DNA from: Paraburkholderia elongata
GTDB lineage: Bacteria; Pseudomonadota; Gammaproteobacteria; Burkholderiales; Burkholderiaceae
Direction of reading: 5' to 3'
Assembly: GCF_013177735.1 (NCBI RefSeq)
Contig: NZ_WOEZ01000043.1
Location: 175,311 to 239,310 of the forward strand
DNA length: 64,000 nt
Under the pieces are notes generated by a model, which ran no database searches, was not told the origin of the DNA, and was given only the letters and a program-made list of their open reading frames with translations. Positions 17,474-27,433 of this stretch are shown in pieces. Both the position numbers and the translations under genes were made by a program. How positions within the stretch are numbered: the stretch's first letter is position 1; each line of letters opens with the position of its first letter.

Positions 17474-17674
17474 TCAACGATAAACGGCGAGACCCAGCAC
17501 GCCGCACACACACACGAGCAAGCTGGCCCGGAACAAGGACGGATGCCACACCACGTGATACAGGCCCGTGTAGGCAATCACGCGGTCCAACACCCAGGTA
17601 AGCGCGGCGCCCGCGATAAACAGCAGCACAATGGCCGGCACGTAGGCGTCGAAAACGGCGATATCACGTGGCAT
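17474..17674 (-). CDS. aaeX: DUF1656 small membrane protein (AaeX-like)
   Basis: A 66-residue inner-membrane protein with two predicted helices (about 10-28 and 43-62) and the family start MPRDIAVFDAYVPAI. DUF1656 proteins nearly always lie between a FUSC pump and an HlyD adaptor, as here; their function is unknown. I chose the ATG at 17674, preceded by AAGGAG; it overlaps the end of the FUSC gene by 11 bases. Confidence 0.88.
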   Translation of the reverse strand: MPRDIAVFDAYVPAIVLLFIAGAALTWVLDRVIAYTGLYHVVWHPSLFRASLLVCVCGVLGLAVYR

Positions 17675-19871
17675 GACGAACTCCTTCTGACGCGTCGGCA
17701 CGTCCGCTCATCAGCGGTTCAAGCGGCGATTGCGGATCGAGCAGCGCGGTACGAATGAAATGCAGTTGACTCAAAATGCGTTGCAGCTGATGCCGCTCTT
17801 CACGCGGTGGCGTGAAGGTGGCCAACATCTGTTGAACCGCGGCAATCGCATCGGTGGTGGCGGCGAGCGCGCGGTCGAAGCGGTCTGCGCGGGGCCGTTC
17901 GAAGAGCGTGGTCACCGCATCGCGCATTGCGCGCAATGTGACGCGCCACGGCATCGACTTCGCATAGCGCGCGTCGCGGGGCAGCGCCGCCACTTCGCGG
18001 CGCAGATCGATCATCGCGTTGCCCACTTCGAGCACCGAGAAGAGCCAGCGCAAGGTGTCGCGTTTGAGCTCGGGTTCGTTCTGCGCGAGCGCGTTGATCT
18101 GGAACATCAGATCGCGCGCGCCGCTCTCGAAGCGTGAACGCACCCGGCGCATGCCCGCACGGCTCGCCAGCGCAACCTGGCGGCGCAGATCCACCAGCAG
18201 ACGGTTGCGCAGCCATGGCGTCGAAGGTGGCAGCAGCACGGCAAAGGCGATCGCGCACACCAGCATCGAAAGCACCAGCGCAATCGCATCGTTAATGGTG
18301 CCGCTCGGATCGTAGTGAATCAGGTTGTCCGGGCCGGCCAGGAAACAGAAGAAGATGCAGTAGCCGACACCGTAGCCGGCCAGTGCGGGCCGCGTCGTCA
18401 TGAACACACCGAGCAGCAGGAATGGTGTGAGCGCGGCGCACAGGAGCGGAAAGCCGTCGATGTGCGGATACGCGCCGTACACCGCGATCATCCCCATCAC
18501 CGAGGCGACCAGCGTTCCGCCGGCCATCTGGAACGCCGTGCGCTTCGGATTCGGCGACGACGAGGCCAGCGCGCACACCGCCGCGGCGTCCAGCGTCAAG
18601 GTCGAGCCGCTCGGCCACGCGGTGGCGATCCAGAATGCGCCGAGCACGATCATGACGATGGCCGCGCGCACGCCGGCGACACCGGCGGCGATCGCGTTGG
18701 TCTTCGGCTCGTAGCGCTCGATCCAGCGTTCACGTTCGTGCGTGTCGACGGCAAGAGACGCATAAGTGGCCGCGTACGCATGCAGATCGTCGATGAAGCG
18801 GTACAGCAGTTCAGCGCCGGTGTCGAAGTCGAGCAGCGGTGCGTCCGGTTGCGTTTCCAGTGCGGCGCGTGTCGCGCGCACCCGCTTGGGCAGTTCCGCT
18901 TTGTACGCATCGAGTTGCGCGGCGGCGTGGGCGGCGTCCGCGGCGCTCAACACCGGTTCGCCGGATTTCGCGAGCAACGGGGCGATTTCCTTGAAATACG
19001 GTTCCAGCGTTTCGACCGCGACGGTCGCGCCGCTCGTGTTCGTATCGCGCAGCCGGTTCATCAGCTGATGCAGCGCGTGAAAGCGCGTCGAGGCGGTCAT
19101 GAACTCGCTGTTCAGACGCGCGAGACGGCCGCCGCGCATCCGCGAATCGGGGCCTTCGAACACGGCGACACTGCGCGCCGCTTCGAAACCGACGATGTCC
19201 GCGACAAAGCCCGCGTTAGTCGCTTCGATCTGCGCGCGGTCGTTGCGGCCGGCCAAAGAGGTCGACACATACTCGACGAACGCCGAGAAACGTGCGCGCA
19301 CCGTGCCGCGCATCTGCAAGCCGGCGAACTGCGGAAACACCAGGCCGCTGACGGCGCCCGCGCAGACGATGCCGACCACCACTTCAGCCACCCGCGTGAG
19401 CGCGCTCAGAAACGCGCCGTCCGGATGCTGTGAAGCGGGGATGCCGATCAGCGCGGCGGTATAGCCGGCCAGCACGAAGCCGTACGACTTGAAGTTGCGA
19501 TTGCGCGCGGCGCCCGCGGTGCAGATGCCGACCCAGATCGCGGTCGTGACGATGAACAGTTCCGGCTGCTGCGCGAACAGGCCGATCAACGCGAGCATCA
19601 CGACGAGGCCGACCAGCGTGCCACAGATCCGGTAGAAGCTCTTGGCGAACACCATCCCGCTTTGCGGCTGCATCACGATGAACACGGTGGTCATTGCGGT
19701 GCGCGGCTGCGGCAGATCGAGCTTCATCGCGATACCGAGCGCGAGGAAGCAGGCGGCGAGCGCTTTGAACAGATAGACCCACGTGAGGCCGTCGGTGCGC
19801 GCCCAGTCGGCGGCGGCCGAGTAGAGCGCGGCAAACGACGCTGGGCGCGAGGGAGAGGGGGAGGCTGACAT
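17664..19871 (-). CDS. FUSC-family inner-membrane efflux protein (AaeB-like)
   Basis: Proton-driven aromatic acid pump, 735 residues. Two similar halves each hold a cluster of about six hydrophobic segments (about 30-190 and 395-545), separated and followed by long cytoplasmic helical regions. The opening RTAMTTVFIVMQPQSGMVFA and the second-half KRTAFQMAGGTLVASVMGM are characteristic of the family. It starts 11 bases after the NodT gene. AaeB usually exports hydroxylated aromatic carboxylates to relieve acid stress; this is family knowledge, not read from the sequence. Confidence 0.9.
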   Translation of the reverse strand: MSASPSPSRPASFAALYSAAADWARTDGLTWVYLFKALAACFLALGIAMKLDLPQPRTAMTTVFIVMQPQSGMVFAKSFYRICGTLVGLVVMLALIGLFAQQPELFIVTTAIWVGICTAGAARNRNFKSYGFVLAGYTAALIGIPASQHPDGAFLSALTRVAEVVVGIVCAGAVSGLVFPQFAGLQMRGTVRARFSAFVEYVSTSLAGRNDRAQIEATNAGFVADIVGFEAARSVAVFEGPDSRMRGGRLARLNSEFMTASTRFHALHQLMNRLRDTNTSGATVAVETLEPYFKEIAPLLAKSGEPVLSAADAAHAAAQLDAYKAELPKRVRATRAALETQPDAPLLDFDTGAELLYRFIDDLHAYAATYASLAVDTHERERWIERYEPKTNAIAAGVAGVRAAIVMIVLGAFWIATAWPSGSTLTLDAAAVCALASSSPNPKRTAFQMAGGTLVASVMGMIAVYGAYPHIDGFPLLCAALTPFLLLGVFMTTRPALAGYGVGYCIFFCFLAGPDNLIHYDPSGTINDAIALVLSMLVCAIAFAVLLPPSTPWLRNRLLVDLRRQVALASRAGMRRVRSRFESGARDLMFQINALAQNEPELKRDTLRWLFSVLEVGNAMIDLRREVAALPRDARYAKSMPWRVTLRAMRDAVTTLFERPRADRFDRALAATTDAIAAVQQMLATFTPPREERHQLQRILSQLHFIRTALLDPQSPLEPLMSGRADASEGVRHAT

Positions 19872-19882
19872 GGTCGGCTTCC

Positions 19883-21433
19883 TTACTCAGCCGCGGGCGC
19901 GTTGGCGGACGCCGCAGCGGTCGAACCTGCCGCCACCGCTTTGCCCTTCCCATGCGCCGGCAACGTCTCATTCGCCTGCGGACCATTGGCCGGTTCGTCG
20001 AGTCCGCCACCCAAAGCCGTGACCAGCGACGCATGCGCGGCGAGGCGCTCGGCCTGAATCTTCGCGACGCCTTCCTGCGCGCGCAGCAACTGGCTTTGCG
20101 CGATCAGGACATTCAGATAGTCGGTCAAGCCGCGCCGGTACCCTTCGCGCGCCAACTCGTAGTTCTTGCGAGCTGCTGCGACCGAACGGTCGGCGTCTTG
20201 TGCCTGAGTTGCGAGCGAACGGATCCGGATCACCTGATCGGAGATGTCCTTCAGCGCGCCGACGATCGACTGGTTATAGCGATCGACCGCCTCGTCGTAG
20301 CCCGCCGAGGCCGCGCCGAGCTGCGAGCGCAGACGTCCGCCGTCCAAGATCGGTAGCGACAGCGCCGGACCGGCGCTCCAGCTATGTGACGGGTCCTTCA
20401 GGAACTGGAACAGCGGCCCCATTGCCGCATACCCGCCGATCGACGCCAGCAGGTTGATGTCCGGATAGAAGCTGGCCTTGGCGACGTCGATGCCGCGCGC
20501 TTGCGCTGCTACCGTCCAGCGCGCCGCGACAACGTCCGGCCGATGGCCGATCAGATCCGCGGGCAGGGCGCTCGGCAGAGCGGCGGGTGCGTTGTCGAGC
20601 GAGAGCGTCGGACGCTGGATCGCGTCGCCCGCGCCCGGACCCTTGCCGGCAAGTGCGGCCAATTGATTGCGGCCGAGTGCAATCTGTTCCTCGATCGTGT
20701 CGATCTGGCGCTCGTATTCCGGCATCGGCGTTTCGGCCTGGCTCACTTCGAGCTGCGTGCCGATGCCGCCTTTCAGACGCCGGTTCGCCAGGTCGACGAT
20801 CTGCTGCTGTTGCTGCAGCGTGGATTTGGCGATATCAAGCAGCGCGTAGTTCATCGACAACTCGATGTACGTGCGCACCACGTTGCCTTCCAGTTCGAGC
20901 TGGGCGGCGCGGAAGTCCGCCGCGCTCGCATGGGCGGCGTCGAGCGCGCTCTCGGCGGCGTTCTTATCCTTGCCCCAGAGATCGAGGTTGTACGACAGAC
21001 CCAGTGTGCCGGTGTTGTTCCACGACTGCTGACCTGCGAGCGGGCCGGGGCCGTAATAGAGGTTGTCGGCCCATTTCTGACGCTGGATCGACAGGCTGCC
21101 GTTGACTTGCGGCGATAGCGCCGAACGGGCGACGCCCGCCATCGACAAGGCTTCGCGCACGCGCGCCTGAGCGACTGCGAGACTCGGATTGCTCGCCTGC
21201 GCGGCTTCGACCCATTCATTGAGCTGCGGATCGTTATAGGCGCGCCACCAGTCGGCAGCCGGCCATTGGGCGTCCGCATTGGCGGCCCGGATGGCGTTGC
21301 CTGCGTCGAGCGAGGAGGGCTCGATTCCGCGGTCTTGCGGCGCGATGCCTCCGGTACTGGCACAGCCGGCGATTGTTAATAGGATCGTAAGAACCACAGC
21401 TGTGGCGATCCCTTTCTGTACCGGAGACTGCAC
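19883..21433 (-). CDS. Outer-membrane efflux lipoprotein (NodT/OprM family)
   Basis: TolC-like channel of 516 residues completing the tripartite pump. The signal peptide ends in lipobox TIAGC (Cys about residue 24). Two repeats of the outer membrane efflux protein fold follow, with typical WWRAYNDPQLNEWVEAA near 65 and LSYNLDLWGKDKNAAESA near 145. The start is a GTG at 21433, chosen because GGAGG lies five bases upstream; the longer frame would need TTG. The C-terminus has an Ala-rich low-complexity tail. It is the first gene of the operon and divergent from a LysR gene 222 bases away. Confidence 0.9.
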   Translation of the reverse strand: MQSPVQKGIATAVVLTILLTIAGCASTGGIAPQDRGIEPSSLDAGNAIRAANADAQWPAADWWRAYNDPQLNEWVEAAQASNPSLAVAQARVREALSMAGVARSALSPQVNGSLSIQRQKWADNLYYGPGPLAGQQSWNNTGTLGLSYNLDLWGKDKNAAESALDAAHASAADFRAAQLELEGNVVRTYIELSMNYALLDIAKSTLQQQQQIVDLANRRLKGGIGTQLEVSQAETPMPEYERQIDTIEEQIALGRNQLAALAGKGPGAGDAIQRPTLSLDNAPAALPSALPADLIGHRPDVVAARWTVAAQARGIDVAKASFYPDINLLASIGGYAAMGPLFQFLKDPSHSWSAGPALSLPILDGGRLRSQLGAASAGYDEAVDRYNQSIVGALKDISDQVIRIRSLATQAQDADRSVAAARKNYELAREGYRRGLTDYLNVLIAQSQLLRAQEGVAKIQAERLAAHASLVTALGGGLDEPANGPQANETLPAHGKGKAVAAGSTAAASANAPAAE

Positions 21434-21579
21434 GATTTCCTCCAAAATTGACTATAGAAGCATGTGCGTTATTATATTTTTCGATTGATTGGGGAATAAC
21501 CGGTAAAGATGCAAGGCATTTTTACGCGATATGAGACAATCGCCTTTGCGAATCGTGTAACAATCGCTACCGATCATGA

Positions 21580-21604
21580 GCAACTATGTTGCAACTATGT
21601 TGCA
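21580..21604. promoter_or_regulatory. Tandem 11-bp repeats, candidate LysR-type operator
   Basis: GCAACTATGTT occurs twice head to tail (21580-21590 and 21591-21601) and is followed by GCAT. Each unit contains the inverted arms CAAC and GTTG, and the 11-base period matches one helical turn. It lies 52 bases before the LysR start in the divergent region 21434-21655, where autoregulated LysR proteins usually bind. Confidence 0.5.
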
Positions 21605-21655
21605 TGGGACCGGAGTAAGTGCTGAAGCACTAACTCCGGATCGACAGGGAAAAGT

Positions 21656-22594
21656 ATGGATACGCTTCAAAACATGCGCGTATTTGTCCGGGTCGTCGAA
21701 GCGGGCAGCTTCACGGGTGCCGCGCAGCACCTGAACACGACCACGGCGTACGCGTCGCGCGCGGTTTCCGACCTGGAAGCGCACCTGCGCACGCGTCTTT
21801 TGAACCGCACCACGCGCCGTATCGCGTTGACCGAGGCGGGCGAGCGTTATCTGCAGCGCTGTGAGCAGATCCTCGCGTACGTGGATCAGGCGGAAGCGGA
21901 GGCCGGCGATGCCCACGCGCGTCCGTCCGGCAAGCTCAAGGTCCACGCGATGACGAGCTTCGGCCAGCACTATGTGGTGCCGGGGGTGGGCCGCTATCAG
22001 GAGCGCTATCCGGACGTGCAGATCGAACTGACGCTCGCGCAGCGCATGCCCGATCTGCTCGACGAAGGTTTCGACGTGTCGCTGACACTGGCAACCGGCC
22101 TGCCGGATTCGGGGCTGGTGTCGCAGCGGCTGGGCAGCGCGTTCAGCATCGCGTGCGCGTCGCCGGCTTATCTGGAGCGGCACGGCGTGCCCCAAACGCC
22201 CTCTGATCTCGCGCGCCACACTTGTCTGCAAATGGTGACGCCGATATTCCCGACCGACAAATGGATCTTTGACGGCCCGAACGGCGAGGAAACCATCGCC
22301 CTCGGCCCGGCCACCTTCCAGGTGAATGTCGCCGAAGCGATGGCGGTCGCGGTGTGCAGCGGCATGGGGGTCGGACTGATTCCGATCTACTCGGCGATCA
22401 GCGGTTTGCGTAGTGGTGACCTCGTCTGGCTGTTGCCGGAATACACGTCGCAGGAAATGAATCTGTATGCGTTGTATCCGTCCCGGCAGTATCTGGACGC
22501 GAAAATTCGTACCTGGGTCGAATTCCTGCGCGACGAACTGCCCGCCACGCTGGCCGTCGATCAGGAAGAGTTGCGCCAGTTCGCGCGCAGCTGA
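21656..22594 (+). CDS. LysR-family transcriptional regulator (AaeR-like)
   Basis: Cytoplasmic regulator of 312 residues. The N-terminal winged helix-turn-helix (about 1-65) contains VVEAGSFTGAAQHLNTTTAY and SRAVSDLEAHLRTRLLNRTT. The effector-binding domain spans about 90-300. It is transcribed divergently from the NodT-FUSC-DUF1656-HlyD operon, as AaeR is from aaeXAB, so it is likely the activator of that operon in response to an aromatic acid. This is context inference. The tandem 11-bp repeats upstream are a candidate binding site. Confidence 0.9.
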   Translation: MDTLQNMRVFVRVVEAGSFTGAAQHLNTTTAYASRAVSDLEAHLRTRLLNRTTRRIALTEAGERYLQRCEQILAYVDQAEAEAGDAHARPSGKLKVHAMTSFGQHYVVPGVGRYQERYPDVQIELTLAQRMPDLLDEGFDVSLTLATGLPDSGLVSQRLGSAFSIACASPAYLERHGVPQTPSDLARHTCLQMVTPIFPTDKWIFDGPNGEETIALGPATFQVNVAEAMAVAVCSGMGVGLIPIYSAISGLRSGDLVWLLPEYTSQEMNLYALYPSRQYLDAKIRTWVEFLRDELPATLAVDQEELRQFARS

Positions 22595-22813
22595 AGCAGC
22601 GCCACGCGGGCGGTTGACTATTGTTGACGGTTCCGGGCCGAGGTGGCGCGACAGCCTGTTACATAAGTGCCGCGCCGCAACATTTCCTTACTTCTACGCC
22701 GCGGTCGATTTGCTAACGTGTGGTTCATGCGCTGCCGCATTCAGCCGGGCGCGTTCAATTAGCCGCCGTTCGGCAAATCGCAACAACCGCAACAATTGAA
22801 GGACGAGAAATCC

Positions 22814-22972
22814 ATGGATACGCATCTGATGATCGGCGTGGCCGTCATGCTGGGACTGATCGGAATCGCCGCATCGCGCGATCTGCTGCGCCGCCTGCGC
22901 GACCAGCAGCCGCAATTGGTGCCGATCAAGGTCGAGCGTCCTGATTCGCAGGCGCAACGGCGCGATCGCTGA
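22814..22972 (+). CDS. Small membrane protein, 52 residues
   Basis: Short frame with a strong ribosome-binding site (AAGGACGAG, seven bases before ATG). It encodes a hydrophobic segment (residues 5-20, LMIGVAVMLGLIGIAA), then RDLLRRLRDQQPQLVPIKVE and a basic end. Codon use is like neighbouring genes. I do not recognise the family. It lies 219 bases after the LysR gene, on the same strand, and before a convergent SRAP gene. Confidence 0.6.
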   Translation: MDTHLMIGVAVMLGLIGIAASRDLLRRLRDQQPQLVPIKVERPDSQAQRRDR

Positions 22973-23121
22973 AGCTCTGAAGCTCGCTCGCACGCCGGAT
23001 TGCCGACCGCGCGCAGATTGAGCTTGCTGTTTCATTTTTTCGGTATGTCTTCCGCGTTACGGCGCCGTTGTGCGCCGTTGTGTTCTGGCTGCCGATCCAT
23101 TTCGATCCGCGCTCCGCAGTT

Positions 23122-23841
23122 TCAGTGCAGCGCTTCGATCAGCCCCGGCTCGTCGTTGAGCGTGCGGTCTACCTCCGGGCTCACCCGGTGCCAGCGAAAC
23201 CGCGCGGCGGGCAGGCAGGCGCTGCGTGCGAGCTGCTCGAGTTCGTCTAACTGCAGGGCAGGATCCAGCCAGCGGCGCGCCGTCTCCGGCGCGAACACCA
23301 GCGGGCGTCGGCCGTGTACGTCGATCAGACCCGCGTCGGCGGTGGCCGTCACAATCACCAATCCCATACCTTCCGTTTGCGGTTCCGTGCCGCGTACGCT
23401 CGATAAGGCCGCGAGGTACATCGGTGCGTCGCTTTTCAGATGCACAAAGTAGGGCTGGCGGACCGTTGCGTCGGCTTCTTCCGTGTTATCCCCGCTTGAT
23501 GTTCCGGGCGCCGCTTCCATGCGCCATTCGAACCAGCCGTCCGCCGGCACCAACACCCGGCCAGTTTTCCACAGGTCTTTGAAGTAGCGCGTATGCGGCG
23601 CGGTTTCGGCGCGCGCGTTGATGGTTTGCGGCAGATGTTGCTCGCGTGCCCACTCCGGGCAATAACCCCAGTGAATCGCGTGCAGCGTTTGGTCCGGGTA
23701 AATCGCCAGCGGATGGGTGCCCGGCGCGAGGTTGTAGCCGGGACGGCGATCGGCGGCGTCGAACAGCATCAGCGGATCGGCGAGGCCGAGCTGCTGTGCG
23801 TACAGATGGGGATCGCGGTACTGGCTGATTCGACCACACAT
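23122..23841 (-). CDS. yedK: SOS response-associated peptidase (SRAP/YedK)
   Basis: Protein that forms a covalent thiazolidine crosslink with abasic sites in single-stranded DNA, shielding them from error-prone repair. Cys2, exposed after Met removal, is the reactive residue: MCGRISQY. Other conserved parts are YNLAPGT near 35, NARAET near 73 and the DGWFEW Glu near 103, and a C-terminal GRRPLVF loop. I chose the ATG at 23841 because only that start places Cys at position 2. Length 239 fits the family. Confidence 0.92.
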   Translation of the reverse strand: MCGRISQYRDPHLYAQQLGLADPLMLFDAADRRPGYNLAPGTHPLAIYPDQTLHAIHWGYCPEWAREQHLPQTINARAETAPHTRYFKDLWKTGRVLVPADGWFEWRMEAAPGTSSGDNTEEADATVRQPYFVHLKSDAPMYLAALSSVRGTEPQTEGMGLVIVTATADAGLIDVHGRRPLVFAPETARRWLDPALQLDELEQLARSACLPAARFRWHRVSPEVDRTLNDEPGLIEALH

Positions 23842-23962
23842 GAGCGACCTCCGGAGATCACCGGCCTGGCGGGTTTGACCGATGCCAGAGCCGAACCCAG
23901 CAACAACAACAGCGTAGTGCGTGGCGCCTGGCCGCGCTACCCAGATCGGCCCCAAGCCGACG

Positions 23963-24769
23963 CTATATCTCGACGACCTTATCCCACGCGAACTGCGGAT
24001 TCTCCGGCTGACGGGTGCGCCGGTCGAGATAGCCGCGTGGATTGCAGACCACGCGCGTGCCGTTCACGGTGTAATCGAACGACGTATGCGTATGTCCGTG
24101 AATCCACAGTGCAACGGGCGAGCGCACCAGCTCCGGCAAATGATTGACGAACCCGGCCGAGACGCGGTCTTCGGCGTAGCGCTCGGCCAGACTCAGCCGA
24201 TGCGGCGCGTGATGCGTGACGACGATCGTCTTGCCGTCGAACGGCTTCGCCAGCTCGCTTTCGAGCCAAGCGCGCGCCCGGCGGTGCAGCGCGAGGGAAT
24301 CGTCCGGGGTGAAGTCACGCGGCGAGTCCTGAGTGCCGTGCGGCCAGTTCATCTGGATCAGGCCGCGGAAATCGAGCATCGCCCGGCGCGATGCGTCGAT
24401 GGACTCGGCGAGCGTGTCAGGATTCGCGCCGTATAACGCGAAGTCGGTCCACAAGGTGGTGCCGAGCACGCGCCAGCGGCCTTGCGGGTCGACCAGCGCG
24501 GCATTGTTCAGCACATGCACGTTGTCGACTTGCGCGGCTGCGTCGTAGAGGGCCGTTTCGAGTGCGCCGAATTCGCCGTCGTAGTACTCGTGATTGCCGG
24601 GCACGTAGACCACCGGCACGGCGCCGTCGAAGGTTTGCGCGGCCCAGCGCGGGCCGGCCGCATGATTGTGGATGTCGCCGGCCAGCACGATCAGATCCGC
24701 GTGCGCATGCGGGATCAGCTCGGGCTCGTCGTTCTCCAGATGCAGATCGGACAGCACTCGAATCTTCAC
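23963..24769 (-). CDS. Calcineurin-like metallophosphoesterase
   Basis: Dinuclear-metal phosphoesterase of 268 residues. The metal ligands are seen in order: SDLHLE (7-12), GDIHNH (about 32), PGNHEYYDGE (about 58-67), THHAPH (about 185) and WIHGHTHTS (about 220). I chose the GTG at 24769, which starts VKIRVLSDLH and has AGGAG eight bases upstream; an ATG 48 bases further upstream is less well placed. The substrate is unknown. It lies between the SRAP gene and the FAD-linked oxidoreductase gene on the same strand. Confidence 0.88.
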   Translation of the reverse strand: MKIRVLSDLHLENDEPELIPHAHADLIVLAGDIHNHAAGPRWAAQTFDGAVPVVYVPGNHEYYDGEFGALETALYDAAAQVDNVHVLNNAALVDPQGRWRVLGTTLWTDFALYGANPDTLAESIDASRRAMLDFRGLIQMNWPHGTQDSPRDFTPDDSLALHRRARAWLESELAKPFDGKTIVVTHHAPHRLSLAERYAEDRVSAGFVNHLPELVRSPVALWIHGHTHTSFDYTVNGTRVVCNPRGYLDRRTRQPENPQFAWDKVVEI

Positions 24770-24820
24770 GACGACGACTCCTGCAATGGGTCTCGCACCA
24801 AACGGCGAAGGCTTCAAACC

Positions 24821-26239
24821 CTAGCGTAGCACCTTGCCCGGATTCATCAGGTTCAGCGGATCGAGTGCGCGTTTGACGGCGCGCATCAAGTGCACCTCGA
24901 CGTCCTGTTTGTAATGCATCGCCTCGTCGATCTTCAACTGGCCGAGACCGTGTTCTGCGCTGATGCTGCCACGATGCCGGTGCACGCTGTCGTAGACGAT
25001 CTGGTTGATCGGGCTTTGCCAGGTCTTGAGGAACGCCTTCGCGTCGACGCCTTCGGGCGCCTGCACGTTGTAGTGCAGGTTGCCGTCGCCGAGGTGGCCG
25101 AACGTGACCATGCGCACGCCCGGCACGGCTTGCGCGATCGCCGCGTCGGTTTCCTCGATGAAATGGCCAATGCGTGAAATCGACACCGCGATATCGTGCT
25201 TGATGTTCAGGCCTTCCTCGGCCTGCGCGAGCGGGATGTGTTCGCGCAGATTCCAGAATGCCCGCGACTGCGTGAGGTTTTCCGCGACCACCGCGTCTTC
25301 AACCAGTCCTTCTTCGAGCGCGGTCTCCATCAGGCGCTCGAACAGTCCGCGCGCGTGCTCCTCGCTCTCGCTGTCCGATAGCTCCAGCAGCACGACTTGC
25401 GCATGCGGCTCGGCGAACGGATAGCGCATCTGCTCGAAATGCCGGCCCACCAGCCGCAGGCAGAAATCCGACATCAGTTCGAAGCCGGTCAGAAGCGGCC
25501 CCGCGACACGTTGCGTGAGCGACAGGAAATCGAGCGCCGCATGCGGCGACGCGAGCGCGGCGAGCGCTGTGACGCGCGCGGCCGGCTGCGGATGCAGCTT
25601 GAGCACGGCGGCGGTGATGATTCCGAGCGTGCCTTCCGCGCCAATGAACAGGTCGCGCAGGTCGTAGCCCGTGTTGTCCTTGCGCAGCCCGCGCAGGCCG
25701 TCCCATAGTTCGCCTTGCGGCGTGACCACTTCGAGGCCCAGGCACAGCTCGCGCGTGTTGCCGTAGCGCAGTACGCCGGTGCCGCCCGCGTTGGTGGCGA
25801 GATTGCCGCCGATCGTGCAGCTGCCTTCGGCCGCGAGGCTCAGAGGGAACAGGCGGCCGGCTTCCTCGGCGCGCTTTTGCACTTCGGCGAGGATGACGCC
25901 GGCTTCGACCGTGATCGTGTTGTTGTGGGGATCGATGTCGCGCACACGGTTCAGACGCCGCAGACTGATGACCGCCTGCGCGCCGCTTGCATCCGGCGTG
26001 GCGCCGCCGGCCAGACCGGTGTTGCCGCCTTGCGGCACCAGCGCGATGCGATGCTCGACGGCGAGTTTGACGAGCGCAGCGACCTCGTTAGGTGTGGCCG
26101 GGCAGAGTACCGCGCAGGCCGAGCCGGTGTAGCGGCGGCGCCAGTCGGTGAGGTAGGGAGCGGTGTCGTGCGGGTCGGTCAGCACCTGCGCGGCGCCGAT
26201 GGCGTCGCGGCAAGCGGTGAGGAAAGCGGCTTGGGTCAT
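24821..26239 (-). CDS. FAD-linked oxidoreductase (GlcD/D-lactate dehydrogenase type)
   Basis: Flavoprotein of 472 residues oxidising a 2-hydroxy acid. The FAD-binding PCMH domain contains VPQGGNTGLAGGA (68-80), CTIGGNLATNAGGTGVLRYG (about 145) and IGAEGTLGIITAAVLKLHP (about 205). The C-terminal substrate domain has GHLGDGNLHYN (about 383) and ends SAEHGLGQLK...DPLNLMNPGKVL, typical of this VAO-family branch. D-lactate, glycolate and D-2-hydroxyglutarate dehydrogenases share these motifs, so the substrate is open. No GlcE or GlcF partner is adjacent. Confidence 0.9.
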   Translation of the reverse strand: MTQAAFLTACRDAIGAAQVLTDPHDTAPYLTDWRRRYTGSACAVLCPATPNEVAALVKLAVEHRIALVPQGGNTGLAGGATPDASGAQAVISLRRLNRVRDIDPHNNTITVEAGVILAEVQKRAEEAGRLFPLSLAAEGSCTIGGNLATNAGGTGVLRYGNTRELCLGLEVVTPQGELWDGLRGLRKDNTGYDLRDLFIGAEGTLGIITAAVLKLHPQPAARVTALAALASPHAALDFLSLTQRVAGPLLTGFELMSDFCLRLVGRHFEQMRYPFAEPHAQVVLLELSDSESEEHARGLFERLMETALEEGLVEDAVVAENLTQSRAFWNLREHIPLAQAEEGLNIKHDIAVSISRIGHFIEETDAAIAQAVPGVRMVTFGHLGDGNLHYNVQAPEGVDAKAFLKTWQSPINQIVYDSVHRHRGSISAEHGLGQLKIDEAMHYKQDVEVHLMRAVKRALDPLNLMNPGKVLR

Positions 26240-26358
26240 GTTGGTCGGTCAGGATGTTCTGCGGATAGGTTACGCGGGGAGCGTTGTTCTCATCGTGTGC
26301 TTCCCTTGGCCTGCGCGGCGTTCTGCTGTGCGTTCTCTTTTGCTGCCTGCTTTGCTGC

Positions 26359-27431
<1,073 letters not shown>

Positions 27432-27433
27432 TT

